A program made the translations under genes and the position numbers. Source: Seribacter sulfatis (GTDB lineage Bacteria > Verrucomicrobiota > Verrucomicrobiia > Opitutales > Seribacteraceae). From it: DNA of 42,091 bases. Of this stretch, positions 23,414 through 32,429 are shown in pieces. Numbering within the stretch: the first letter of the stretch is position 1; the number at the start of each line of letters is the position of its first letter. The notes under the pieces were generated by a model. The model had not been told where the DNA came from. It searched no databases and saw only the letters and a list, made by a program, of their open reading frames with translations. Where the stretch lies: NCBI RefSeq assembly GCF_964187635.1, contig NZ_CAXLMO010000039.1, positions 1-42,091 of the forward strand. The letters run 5' to 3'.

Positions 23414-26400
23414 ATGAGTTTTTGGAAAATAATTGCCAAAAATCTCCTTTATTTTCGCAGACAAAATCTGGGCGTCGCATTGGGTGTCGCGTTGTGTGCA
23501 ATGGTTTTAATTGGAGCATTGACTGTGGGAGATTCAGTCCGTTCTACTTTATCTAAGATAGCCGAAGCGAGAATTGGCAAAGCAGACATGGCCCTGTTGG
23601 CAACCGACGGTTTTTTTCGTGACGAGTTAGCAAATGAAATTTCAACGGAATTGGAAGGTGGAACTGTGGTGGCACCGGTTGTGGTTTCCCGTGGAACGAT
23701 TTCTCTGCCCGATGGATCGGGGAGGGTGGGGAATGTACAGGTTCTTGGTGTGGAGGAGAGTTTTTGGCAACTAGCCCCGGATATCGCACATTCTCCAATA
23801 GGATCGTGGGCGGATCAAAAAAACTGGCCGGAATGGGGAGCGGGTAATTTCTTCGCCAATGAACGGTTACATAAACTCTTGAAGGTGGCAGGGCAGGGCA
23901 GGATTATTTTACGCATTGAAGAACCAAGCCTTTTCTCGAGGGATGCTCCTCTGTCGGGCGAGCGGGATAACAAATTCGTCTCTTTTAATGGTAAATTGTC
24001 AGGCCCCGTTTCTTCGGACGGATTTGGTCATTTCGGGATTCAGGGAAACCAGCGAGAACCTCTCACATTATTTGTCCCTCTTCAAACACTACAGAAGAGA
24101 ATGTTTCGTTCTTTTGATGAAGAGAATGGAATAACTGATTTTGCCAATTTCCTCTTGCTGGGCAGATCAGATAAGGGAGTAATTGATGAAAATTCTACCC
24201 GCTTCGCTTTGGAAAAATCGTGGACTTTGGCCGATGCAGGGATCAGCGTAAAACTTTTACGGGATACCAGTGCCTTCTCAGTTCGTACACGGCAAGTCTT
24301 TCTCAATCCTTCTTTGGAAAAAGCGGCTCTGTCAATCGATTCAGACGCCACTGGTGTGCTCACTTATCTAGTCAACACCATTGAAACGGAAAATGTAGAT
24401 GGCAATGGTAGTGGGTTGATCCCGTATTCAATGGTTAGTGCAGTCGATCCGAAGAAAGTGTTGTTTATGCCGGATGATTGGAGTGAAGATGAGATCATCC
24501 TAAATCAATGGGCAATTGATGATCTCGGTGTAAAAATAGGAGATTCAATTACATTGCGTTATTTTTCTGTGGGTAAGCGTAGAAAACTGGTGGAGGAGAG
24601 CAAAAAGTTTATTCTTCGTGGAGTATGCCCCAATCCGCCAAATGTGGTAGAAGGGGAGGAGAGTGACTGGACTCCGCAATTCCCAGGTTTATCAGATGCA
24701 GAATCGTGTGGAGAATGGGATACCGGAATTCCAATTACCCATAAGATTCGTCCAAAAGATGAAGAATATTGGAATCAGCACAGGGGAAGTCCGAAGGCAT
24801 ACATCTCACTGAAGGCGGGACAAGAACTTTGGACGAATCGATGGGGTTCTTTGACCGGTTTACGGTTTTCCCGCGAAATTCATTCTCCAATAAAGTTTGA
24901 AAATAAACTTAGAAATGTAATGACTGCAAATCAGGCAGGTCTGATATTTCAATCTTTGCGTGCAGATGCAAAAGCCGGAACTGAGTCTCCAGTTGATTTT
25001 GGACAGTTATTTTTATCATTTAGTTTTTTTGTCATTATTGCTGCCTTAGCGTTAACGGGGATGCTTTTTGCTTTTTCAATTGAACAAAGGAATCGGCAGG
25101 TCGGGCTACTTCTTGCCGTCGGGTTATCACCCCAAAAGGTTAGACTGCTTGTTCTTGGTGAAGGGCTTTGCGTCTCCATCATTGGAGTATTGATTGGGGT
25201 TGGACTGGCTGTTCTTTACGGGCAGTCAATGGTAAGTTTATTATCGGGCGATTGGAACGGAGCCGTATCCGGTACAATATTTGAGTATAGTGTAGATCCA
25301 AAATCGATTTTAGGGGGTGGAATTGCTGCATTAATAATGTCGATTATTGCAATGTCATGGTCCACGCGTCGGCAGTTGAAATTTGAACCGAGAGAGCTTC
25401 TTTCAGCAGGAGAAAATTTGAATCAAAACAATTTGAATCACAAAAAAAGAAAATGGAGCGGTTCGCTCTGTCTTTCAATGATCTTTTTTATTGGAGCAAT
25501 TGGATTGGTCGCGATTACGGATTTCTCAGCACCGGGAGCTTCGGAAGGTTATTTTGGAGCGGGAGCAATGCTTTTACTTTCAGGAATTTTGTATTTCCGT
25601 TATTATTTGGTAAAAAAATTCGGGCAACAAATAACAGTACTCAAGGTTGCAAAAGATTTATCGAATCGAAATATGGGGAGAAGGACTGGACGGAGTCTGG
25701 TCACCATGGCATCGATGGCGGCAGGGACATTTTTAGTAGTCAGTACCGGAGCGTTTCGCAAAGGTCCGCCAGTGTCCCCAGAAGATCCTTTATCCGGCAC
25801 GGGAGGATTCTCATTGATTGGTGAATCTGCGTTACCGATTTATGATGATCTAAATGGTGTGGAAGGACGGGAATTATACGATTTGAATACTACTCTTTTA
25901 CAAAATACACAGGTAGTTCCAATACGTTTTAGGGAGGGAGATGATGCCAGCTGTTTAAATTTAAATAAGGCGGTCAGACCCAGGATTTACGGAGTCAATC
26001 CAAGCGAAATGGCGGGCCGATTTTCTTTTGCTATTGGAGATTGGTCGCAACTGAATAAAATACTCCCAGATGGCAAAATACCAGCGGTGGTGGACCAGAA
26101 CACAATGATGTGGGCTTTAAAAAAAGGAATTGGAGATGAGATCGAATTTCTCGATGGAGAAGGAAGAAGCTTTTTCGTTCAATTGGTTGCAGCTGTGAAG
26201 GGTTCAATTTTACAGGGAGCGATCTATTTACCAGAAGAACAATTTGTAAAAAAGTTTCCTCAACAGGGAGGGTATCGCAGTTTTATGATCAGTGTTCCTC
26301 CTTCTGAATCTCAAATGATGCAAGCGTATTTAGAGGAAAAGTTTTCGAATTATGGATTGGAGCTCACCGAATCAATTGATCGTCTTTCCGAATTTCAGAA

Positions 26401-26791
26401 AGTGGAGAATACTTATCTCTCAATTTTTCAGGGTCTTGGTGGTCTTGGTATGTTATTGGGCACAGTTGGGTTGGCCGTCGTGGTGGCAAGGAACTTAATG
26501 GAAAGAGGAAAAGAATTTGGTGTAATGGAGGCCTTGGGTTATCGGCTTGGACATTTGAGAAATCTTGCTTTTTCGGAACACTTTACTTTGGCCCTTTGGG
26601 GTTTGGGCGTGGGTTCGATTTCTGCTCTTCTTGCAATTGCTCCGGCAATTCTTGGCGAAGTTGGCCAGTTACCGGGGTTGGGATTCCTATACTTTTTCTT
26701 CGCTTTGATAATCTTGTGCTTTCTTTGGACTAAATTTTCAGTGAACTTGGTTTTGAGAAAAAGCCAAATAAAGCATTTGCACGATGAGTGA
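23414..26791 (+). CDS. Very large ABC permease with two FtsX-type halves
   Basis: 1125 residues from ATG 23414. One helix near the N-terminus (about 18-38) precedes a first extracytoplasmic domain of about 480 residues. A cluster of helices with FtsX features follows at about 535-660 (SIEQRNRQVGLLLAVGLSPQ, then the LVLGEGLCVSIIGVLIGVGL segment), with more helices to about 770. A second extracytoplasmic domain is at about 780-1000, and C-terminal helices (about 1010-1115) carry the matching MERGKEFGVMEALGYRLGHL motif. It is thus two MacB/LolC-like units fused, giving about ten helices. Members of this class extract lipids or lipoproteins or drive export through the envelope. Here it may move the operon's glycosylated aromatic or lipid product outward. 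Confidence 0.85.
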   Translation: MSFWKIIAKNLLYFRRQNLGVALGVALCAMVLIGALTVGDSVRSTLSKIAEARIGKADMALLATDGFFRDELANEISTELEGGTVVAPVVVSRGTISLPDGSGRVGNVQVLGVEESFWQLAPDIAHSPIGSWADQKNWPEWGAGNFFANERLHKLLKVAGQGRIILRIEEPSLFSRDAPLSGERDNKFVSFNGKLSGPVSSDGFGHFGIQGNQREPLTLFVPLQTLQKRMFRSFDEENGITDFANFLLLGRSDKGVIDENSTRFALEKSWTLADAGISVKLLRDTSAFSVRTRQVFLNPSLEKAALSIDSDATGVLTYLVNTIETENVDGNGSGLIPYSMVSAVDPKKVLFMPDDWSEDEIILNQWAIDDLGVKIGDSITLRYFSVGKRRKLVEESKKFILRGVCPNPPNVVEGEESDWTPQFPGLSDAESCGEWDTGIPITHKIRPKDEEYWNQHRGSPKAYISLKAGQELWTNRWGSLTGLRFSREIHSPIKFENKLRNVMTANQAGLIFQSLRADAKAGTESPVDFGQLFLSFSFFVIIAALALTGMLFAFSIEQRNRQVGLLLAVGLSPQKVRLLVLGEGLCVSIIGVLIGVGLAVLYGQSMVSLLSGDWNGAVSGTIFEYSVDPKSILGGGIAALIMSIIAMSWSTRRQLKFEPRELLSAGENLNQNNLNHKKRKWSGSLCLSMIFFIGAIGLVAITDFSAPGASEGYFGAGAMLLLSGILYFRYYLVKKFGQQITVLKVAKDLSNRNMGRRTGRSLVTMASMAAGTFLVVSTGAFRKGPPVSPEDPLSGTGGFSLIGESALPIYDDLNGVEGRELYDLNTTLLQNTQVVPIRFREGDDASCLNLNKAVRPRIYGVNPSEMAGRFSFAIGDWSQLNKILPDGKIPAVVDQNTMMWALKKGIGDEIEFLDGEGRSFFVQLVAAVKGSILQGAIYLPEEQFVKKFPQQGGYRSFMISVPPSESQMMQAYLEEKFSNYGLELTESIDRLSEFQKVENTYLSIFQGLGGLGMLLGTVGLAVVVARNLMERGKEFGVMEALGYRLGHLRNLAFSEHFTLALWGLGVGSISALLAIAPAILGEVGQLPGLGFLYFFFALIILCFLWTKFSVNLVLRKSQIKHLHDE

Positions 26792-26811
26792 AATCGAATT
26801 CGAAATACATT

Positions 26812-27495
26812 ATGAATGTTACAATATTACCGTTATTAATTTTTACTCTTTTAAATATCCCGTTTTTTTTATCCGGTGATTTTGACAATGATATCGTAGA
26901 GAACATAAATTCATGGAAAGTTGAATTTGAAGAAAACTTTTCCGGCCTCACTCCCCAAGATGAACCGGAAAACCTATTCATTCTGGATGGTTCTTTTTTG
27001 GTAGAACAAAATAAAGCCGGCAACCAATTAGAATTGTCTGGCAGTCCAGTCGGCGACTTTGGATTCATGTTCGGGCCTCGGGTTCGTGAAAAAGCGATGG
27101 AATTAAATTTCTCTTTTCTTTCCTCAAAGCAGGGCAGAAGGTATCCAGCAATTGCTGCCGGTATTGGGGGAATTCGCGGATACCGATTTCGCTGGAATGC
27201 GTCCACTCGAAAAATCCTTATTTATAATGATGAGACCCTATTGTTGGAAAAAGTATTTACCTGGGAAAGTGACCAGTGGTGGAAAATCCGTTTTCAAGTT
27301 ATTCCTCTAAAACAGGACAAGAATTTACTAAAATTAAAAATTTGGCCAAGGGATTTAGAGGAACCTAAAACTTGGCTTGTAGAACATTCAGATGATGTTT
27401 TATTTAAAGGTGGTAAATGTGTCATTTGGGGATACCCCTATGCGGGAACGCCGATTCAATTTGATGATATTAGGATTTTATCCATTGAAAGATAA
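26812..27495 (+). CDS. Secreted single-domain protein, same module as C-terminus of the operon's first gene
   Basis: 227 residues from ATG 26812 (a GTG at 26788 overlaps the permease stop). A signal peptide (LPLLIFTLLNIPFFLSG) precedes a beta-rich domain of about 200 residues. The domain shares with the C-terminal part of the 770-residue lipoprotein (5032-7344) an E-N-F start, a W-x-x-x-R/K-x-R-x-x-V strand, the element K-I-W-P-R-D-L-E-E-P-K-T-W followed by V-E-H, and a closing F-D-D-I-R-I. This looks like a concanavalin/DUF1080-like jelly roll; no catalytic residues are recognisable. It is the last gene of the operon, so the same module occurs in the first and last products, probably both in the envelope. 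Confidence 0.6.
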   Translation: MNVTILPLLIFTLLNIPFFLSGDFDNDIVENINSWKVEFEENFSGLTPQDEPENLFILDGSFLVEQNKAGNQLELSGSPVGDFGFMFGPRVREKAMELNFSFLSSKQGRRYPAIAAGIGGIRGYRFRWNASTRKILIYNDETLLLEKVFTWESDQWWKIRFQVIPLKQDKNLLKLKIWPRDLEEPKTWLVEHSDDVLFKGGKCVIWGYPYAGTPIQFDDIRILSIER

Positions 27496-27890
27496 TAAGA
27501 CATTTTGGATACGCGTAATGTGTGCCGTGTCCGACCGTTTTTTTAGAAATTTGGAGAAATGAAACGATTTCTTTTTTATTCCTATTCCTGTCAGTGCAAT
27601 TAAGCGGAGAATCCAATAAGACGGAAAAGATATAATTGGACAGTGACATATTTCCGCTTGCTTCCGACAACTAGAAAAATTCTCTCACAAGAGAATATCC
27701 CGTATCGCGAAATTTATTTTGTGTGCGGAAGCTGGGGCTTCGACTGCGGGAAATGAATTAGCAAGGCAGAATATTTCAACTTGGTTTGATAGCCGGATTG
27801 TTTCCCAAATAAAAAAAACAGTCTTTTTGATAAGAACTGAAACCTAGATATTCTTGCATTAATCTTATTTATATAGATTATAAAATTTCC
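27496..27890. other. 395-bp spacer after the operon; no convincing gene
   Basis: AT-rich spacer. It holds a weak terminator-like hairpin at 27555-27578. Two short plus-strand frames around 27640-27850 encode peptides of 40-60 residues without a good start or recognisable motif; they could be remains of a decayed gene, but nothing identifies it. No tRNA, repeat or element end was seen. Confidence 0.5.
27555..27578 (+). terminator. Weak AT-rich intrinsic terminator candidate for the 18-gene operon
   Basis: AGAAAT (27555-27560), loop GAAACG, ATTTCT (27567-27572), followed directly by a run of thymines. It lies 59 bp after the last stop of the operon. The stem has only one G-C pair, so it may be inefficient; it is the only hairpin with a T-run seen in the spacer. 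Confidence 0.3.
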
Positions 27891-28868
27891 GTGCTTAGTA
27901 TTAATCGAGTGTTTTTTCTTTCATTAGGAAGCGTATGCTTTCTGTTGATACCATTTTTTTGGCTGGCTTTAGTATTCGATTATAAGTCCTTAGAAAATTT
28001 TATGTTTACCCTATCACAAAGTTATTTTGTAGGGTATCCCGTACCAGAATTGTTTGGTGCTTCAAATGTTGACTCACCAGTAAGTCAAGTTTTCCGACTT
28101 AAAATTTTTCTTTCACTCGCATTGTTAGCCTATGCTCTATTTTTTATTAGTTTATATTCGGTGGAGGAAAATACAAAGCGCATCAAGTTTCTCTTTCGCG
28201 GTATCGCAATTCCCCTATTTACTATAGTAATTTTATTTTGGCTCAAATTTCTCGATGAAGATCATATTATAGTTAAGACTGAAAAAACAGAGCTTTTTCT
28301 CGCCACTACGATTTCATTAGTTTTATCCATTTTTCTATTTTCCTACTCATTACGATCAAGGAGGAAGGTAATTTCAAAAAGAACACTTGTAGAAGAGAAT
28401 GTAGAAACTTCTGCTAAAAAGAGTTCATCATCCAGTGCGGATATTCAAGTTGGTGTAACGGATGGTGTATCGAATTCTGAGGACGAGGGCTCGAAATCTG
28501 GAGAGGGTGGTGAAGGCGAGTTATTAGGTACAGCTTCCCCGATCGATTCACAACCTACTCAAGGCAATGATTTAGGGAATAGTGAGGAGGGCAAATCATT
28601 GGATAATGAAATAACTCAACCCGGAAGTGAAGACATTTTACCAATTATTAATTCAGGTACTCCTCCTAGTCATGAGACTGATAATCAAGGAACTGAGTTA
28701 GATAATAACCCTGTTGAAAATAGCGCAACGCTTGCAGGTGAAAATACTGACCTTCAAGAAACGGAAGTACCTTCTGGTAATAATTCAGCAGAGGATGGAT
28801 TACAAACTCCAGAAACTAGGGTTGGTAATTCGAAGGAAAAAAATTCTAATGAAAGAAGCCCGACTTAA
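27891..28868 (+). CDS. Four-helix membrane protein with long acidic, low-complexity tail
   Basis: 325 residues starting with GTG (no in-frame ATG occurs before residue 38, inside the membrane domain). Four hydrophobic segments lie at about 8-29, 71-90, 103-120 and 133-152. From about residue 165 the chain is a disordered tail rich in Ser, Glu, Asp, Asn and Gly (for example DGVSNSEDEGSKSGEGGEGE), which must lie on one side of the membrane. I do not recognise the family. Its stop abuts the ATG of the next gene, so the two are co-transcribed. The tail may bind the partner encoded next door or act as a spacer; both are guesses. Confidence 0.6.
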   Translation: MLSINRVFFLSLGSVCFLLIPFFWLALVFDYKSLENFMFTLSQSYFVGYPVPELFGASNVDSPVSQVFRLKIFLSLALLAYALFFISLYSVEENTKRIKFLFRGIAIPLFTIVILFWLKFLDEDHIIVKTEKTELFLATTISLVLSIFLFSYSLRSRRKVISKRTLVEENVETSAKKSSSSSADIQVGVTDGVSNSEDEGSKSGEGGEGELLGTASPIDSQPTQGNDLGNSEEGKSLDNEITQPGSEDILPIINSGTPPSHETDNQGTELDNNPVENSATLAGENTDLQETEVPSGNNSAEDGLQTPETRVGNSKEKNSNERSPT

Positions 28869-30281
28869 ATGATCAATTTCACCAAGGGTTTATTATGTAT
28901 CCTTTTTTCTTTATTTTGTTTGTACATATTAGAGAGTGCATGCTTTCGCTTAGTTGAAAATTATGCGAACTGGAGACTTACTTTAGCTTGGGGAAAACCT
29001 AGCGAAGCTGCCTTCAACTCGATTCTTAAAAAATTACCGCTAGATCATTTTGTCAGGCGACCAACAGATTTACCCAAACCTCAGCATTTGGGCTATTGGG
29101 TTGGGGAGGAGGATCAATACTCTTCTAAAGTGATGAGCTTTACCCGGCCAACAAGAGATATTTATGAAAATTACATTCAGACAGTATTTGAACCTCTCGC
29201 AAATTATGAAATCCGGGATTATGAAGAGATTCAAGGTGTCGTGTTACCGGGATTAAAAAAGAGTGCAACGGTTGTAGATGTGCAAAAGCAGAAAGCGAGG
29301 AGAGTGGGCGATCCTATGGAGTACGCGCATGGAGTTTTTGTAAAGGTTGTTTTAAGAGATAGCTCAGGTTCATATAAAGAACAAAATGCTGAACTCGAAT
29401 CCAGTTTTGGCTTCATGCTACAACAAGGCTTTGCTTGCGTCGTACTCCCCGTTTTTTCCAGCACAGACCTCATTGAGAAAATTGAAAATTTTAAGAAGAA
29501 AGAAAGTTTATTAGCTCGAAACATTTATGCATGGGCAGATGGAAATACTGCTACAATCTTGTTAAAGTCATGCCAAATAAAGCCCAGTTGCTGGCAAGCA
29601 ATTATGATAACTGATCCAGACGACTTCATTCCTCCCCCTACTGATGTGAAGTTGCCTTGGATGTACTTTGAAATTGATGATGACAGGAGATTAGAGGAAG
29701 AAGGCTTAGATCATTTATATCAGTGGATTAATTTAGCTCGTTCTAATGAAAATATTTATGTTTCACGTTTGGCCGGGTTAGTAAGAATAAGCCAAAATTT
29801 TTATCTAAATAAATCGATTCCTTCTTCTTTTGCTTCCTATGTCATAAATTGTTCCCGATTTATGAAAGATATTTCGTACGATTTTATCAAACCACAAAAT
29901 TTTGCTCCGGTTGATGAATCAATTCAGTCCAATTTAATTCCCGAGAATGAACTCGTAGAAACGACAGAGAACTTTCAGGAATTAAACAATTTTGATCTAG
30001 GCAGAATAGAAAATTCTATCAGTGTTTTGGAAAAGCAGGAGGAAATTAATCCGCTTGATAATCGTCCGAGTTTTGATTGTGAAATTATAAAGGAATACAG
30101 ACAAATTAATTCGGATGATCCTAAATTAAAGCTAGTTTCTAATCGTGATTTAATTTTAAAACTAGGTTTGGGTTTTGATGAAATGGGCCAAGGGGTATTA
30201 GGGCAAATCAAAACCAAAGACCCCCTTTTTTATCGATATTATATTTCATTGAGAGCAATTGAGGAATCACCGCTTAATTAA
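28869..30281 (+). CDS. Hydrolase-like membrane-anchored protein without nucleophile serine
   Basis: 470 residues. An N-terminal hydrophobic segment (about 4-24, FTKGLLCILFSLFCLYILES) is a signal anchor. The region of about 175-300 resembles an alpha/beta hydrolase core: a strand FACVVLPVFSS, then NIYAWADGNTATILLKSC at the nucleophile elbow, then AIMITDPDDF. The elbow of active enzymes is G-x-S-x-G; here W-A-D-G-N puts aspartate 224 where serine is expected and drops the glycines. The last 140 residues are acidic and hydrophilic. It is probably non-catalytic or works by another mechanism. An intact alpha/beta hydrolase gene follows 54 bp later. Family assignment is tentative. Confidence 0.45.
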   Translation: MINFTKGLLCILFSLFCLYILESACFRLVENYANWRLTLAWGKPSEAAFNSILKKLPLDHFVRRPTDLPKPQHLGYWVGEEDQYSSKVMSFTRPTRDIYENYIQTVFEPLANYEIRDYEEIQGVVLPGLKKSATVVDVQKQKARRVGDPMEYAHGVFVKVVLRDSSGSYKEQNAELESSFGFMLQQGFACVVLPVFSSTDLIEKIENFKKKESLLARNIYAWADGNTATILLKSCQIKPSCWQAIMITDPDDFIPPPTDVKLPWMYFEIDDDRRLEEEGLDHLYQWINLARSNENIYVSRLAGLVRISQNFYLNKSIPSSFASYVINCSRFMKDISYDFIKPQNFAPVDESIQSNLIPENELVETTENFQELNNFDLGRIENSISVLEKQEEINPLDNRPSFDCEIIKEYRQINSDDPKLKLVSNRDLILKLGLGFDEMGQGVLGQIKTKDPLFYRYYISLRAIEESPLN

Positions 30282-30335
30282 GTTTTTATCTTGGATGGGT
30301 TTTTAGAATGTAGGTATTGAGAATCAAAAGGGTCC

Positions 30336-31073
30336 ATGAACGAAAATATCTCAAATAGCCTACAAGAGAATATTGAATATATTTTTCATGAAGGAACCGG
30401 ACGAAATTCTTATCTTTTGATTATTGGCCATGGAGTTGCCTCGAACATGGATGAACCAATTATTCAAAAGTTGGCTGAAAAAGTAGCGGAGCAGGGAATG
30501 TCTGTTTTGCGATTCTCTTTTCCTGGTAATGGGAGTTCAGGCGGTCGGTTTGACCAATGTACAATGACTAAGGAAATCGAGGATTTACAATGTATAGTAA
30601 CCGCGGTCAAAGAACGCGGTTGGCGTCCTATTTATGCCGGTCATAGTATGGGTGCTTCTGTAGGTGCATTGACTGCTGCGGTTGATTCTCGAATTGAATT
30701 TTTAATCTCTCTTGCCGGAATCGCCAATACAAAGAACTTTTTTGAGTCAGAATTTGCTATGCTTACTCCTGGTAAGGATAATATGTGGAACGAAGAAACA
30801 TGTCCATTATCTCAAGAATTTGCAGACGACATAACTCAAATTAATAGTATTGTACCCCGTGTGTCTGGGGTTGAAATTCCGTGGCTTCTTATCCATGGAA
30901 AAAGGGATGATGTTATCTCTTGTAAAGAGTCTCAGTCTTTAGTTACAAACTTCGAAAAAACCCGCGAACTTGTAGAAATTGAAGGTGCTGACCACCTTTT
31001 TTCTGGTGATGCTCTTCACTTAGCTACTGAGTCAGTGATTGATTGGTTAGGCAGAAAATTACAATCCAACTAA
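30336..31073 (+). CDS. Alpha/beta hydrolase (dienelactone hydrolase-like)
   Basis: 245 residues, cytoplasmic. The nucleophile elbow AGHSMGASVGAL gives Ser104. The acid is in HGKRDDVIS (Asp191 or Asp192) and the histidine in IEGADHLFSG (His220), so the triad is complete. The oxyanion region is IIGHGVASNMDEP. The chain resembles the small serine hydrolases often annotated as dienelactone hydrolase or acyl-peptide-hydrolase-like; these cleave esters, but the substrate cannot be assigned. It lies after the hydrolase-like gene with no serine, and converges on the Gfo/Idh/MocA gene with a 20-bp gap. Confidence 0.8.
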   Translation: MNENISNSLQENIEYIFHEGTGRNSYLLIIGHGVASNMDEPIIQKLAEKVAEQGMSVLRFSFPGNGSSGGRFDQCTMTKEIEDLQCIVTAVKERGWRPIYAGHSMGASVGALTAAVDSRIEFLISLAGIANTKNFFESEFAMLTPGKDNMWNEETCPLSQEFADDITQINSIVPRVSGVEIPWLLIHGKRDDVISCKESQSLVTNFEKTRELVEIEGADHLFSGDALHLATESVIDWLGRKLQSN

Positions 31074-31093
31074 GGGAATCAATCAGCAACACC

Positions 31094-32371
31094 TCATGAA
31101 AAACGGGTAACGCCTGGTACTGGAGGATTCGGAACTGCGAGTTCCATTTCCCAGTCAAAGTTTTCAGGAACGAGGGTTTCTTTAGAATTCAATGCATCGT
31201 CATAAGTGATTTTCTGACCTGTGTATGCTACCATTCTACCGAGGATTGCAACCATTGTACTGTGGGCAGCTCGTTCGCCATCATTGAATGGTTTTCCTTT
31301 TCGAATGGATTCGAATAATTCATCGTGTTCGCTTTGGTACATATCATTATTTTCTCCTCGATATCTCCATGAATTTTCCCCCGCGTCAATCATATGGCGA
31401 TTTTTTGCAGAACAGCTTCCTTTTTTCCCAAGTAGTTCAAGCTCATAACTCCCAGCCGTTCCATTTTGTTGCCTAGAGAAATGGTAACCGCGTGCACCGT
31501 TTTCCCATTGATAAGCGATTGCAAAATGATCGTAAATATTACCGTATTTATCAGGATCATTGTAAACTTGTCTACCTCCCGAACCTTCAGCGTGTGTAGG
31601 TAGTGTCTCGCCCATCGCCCATTGCATCATATCAATACAATGAACTGCTTGTTCAACGATTGAGTCTCCAGAAAGCCATAAGTGAGCATTCCAATTTCTC
31701 ATTTGAGCCTCGAGATCTCCCCAGCCTTCCTCGCGCTTTTTCTTCCAAACTTCACCCCCGTTATAAGTGCTGTACATTGCATTTATATCCCCTAAGGCTC
31801 CGTCCAAAATCCGTCCAAATACATCCTTTTTTGGTTGGTGGTGCCTCCAGCAAAAACCAGACATAAAACTTAAGTTTTTCTCTTTTGCCCTTTTGGCCAG
31901 TTCAATTACTTTACGAACACCTTCAGCATCAACCGCTACGGGTTTTTCAAAAAAGCAATGAACCCCTTTTTTAATAGCGTATTCCAAATGTTGTGGGCGA
32001 AAGGCGGGGGGAGTGGTTAAGATCACCACATCAACTCCAGAGTCGATGACTTTTTTGTAGGCATCAAAACCAATAAAGGTGGTGTCATCAGTAACCTGAT
32101 ATTTATCTCTTCCTCGAGCCTTAAGAATTCGACTTCGAAGCTTTATTCGATCTTCGAAAAGATCGCCGATAGCAGTGAGGGCAACATTAGGATCTGCATT
32201 CATGGCTTGTGCGGCAGCACCACTACCTCTTCCCCCGATCCCTACTAGGCCAATTTTGATAATTTTATCATCTTTGGCAGCATTCGCAATGTAGGGACTG
32301 GCTAGCAGGGCACCTGCGGTTAAAGTAGAACCAGTTTTAACAAAATTTCGTCGAGTAGATTGATTGTTCAT
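31094..32371 (-). CDS. Tat-exported Gfo/Idh/MocA-family oxidoreductase
   Basis: 425 residues. The N-terminus STRRNFVKTGSTLTAGALLA is a twin-arginine signal (R-R-x-F-x-K) ending around YIANAA, so the enzyme is probably exported folded with its cofactor. The NAD(P)-binding fold follows at about 37-165, with GLVGIGGRGSG and FFEKPVAVD, the latter being the E-K-P motif carrying the catalytic lysine. The C-terminal sheet domain includes SGFCWRHHQP and EQAVHCIDMMQWAMGE. Members oxidise or epimerise sugars and inositols. Exported versions are numerous in Verrucomicrobiota and Planctomycetota and are linked to polysaccharide use. It is followed on the same strand by nothing, and upstream lies an MFS transporter 58 bp away, probably in one unit. 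Confidence 0.88.
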   Translation of the reverse strand: MNNQSTRRNFVKTGSTLTAGALLASPYIANAAKDDKIIKIGLVGIGGRGSGAAAQAMNADPNVALTAIGDLFEDRIKLRSRILKARGRDKYQVTDDTTFIGFDAYKKVIDSGVDVVILTTPPAFRPQHLEYAIKKGVHCFFEKPVAVDAEGVRKVIELAKRAKEKNLSFMSGFCWRHHQPKKDVFGRILDGALGDINAMYSTYNGGEVWKKKREEGWGDLEAQMRNWNAHLWLSGDSIVEQAVHCIDMMQWAMGETLPTHAEGSGGRQVYNDPDKYGNIYDHFAIAYQWENGARGYHFSRQQNGTAGSYELELLGKKGSCSAKNRHMIDAGENSWRYRGENNDMYQSEHDELFESIRKGKPFNDGERAAHSTMVAILGRMVAYTGQKITYDDALNSKETLVPENFDWEMELAVPNPPVPGVTRFS

Positions 32372-32429
32372 AGATGTAGGTCAGTTTTATTGATATTAAG
32401 TTATTTTAAAAGCAATAAAGTAAGAAAAA

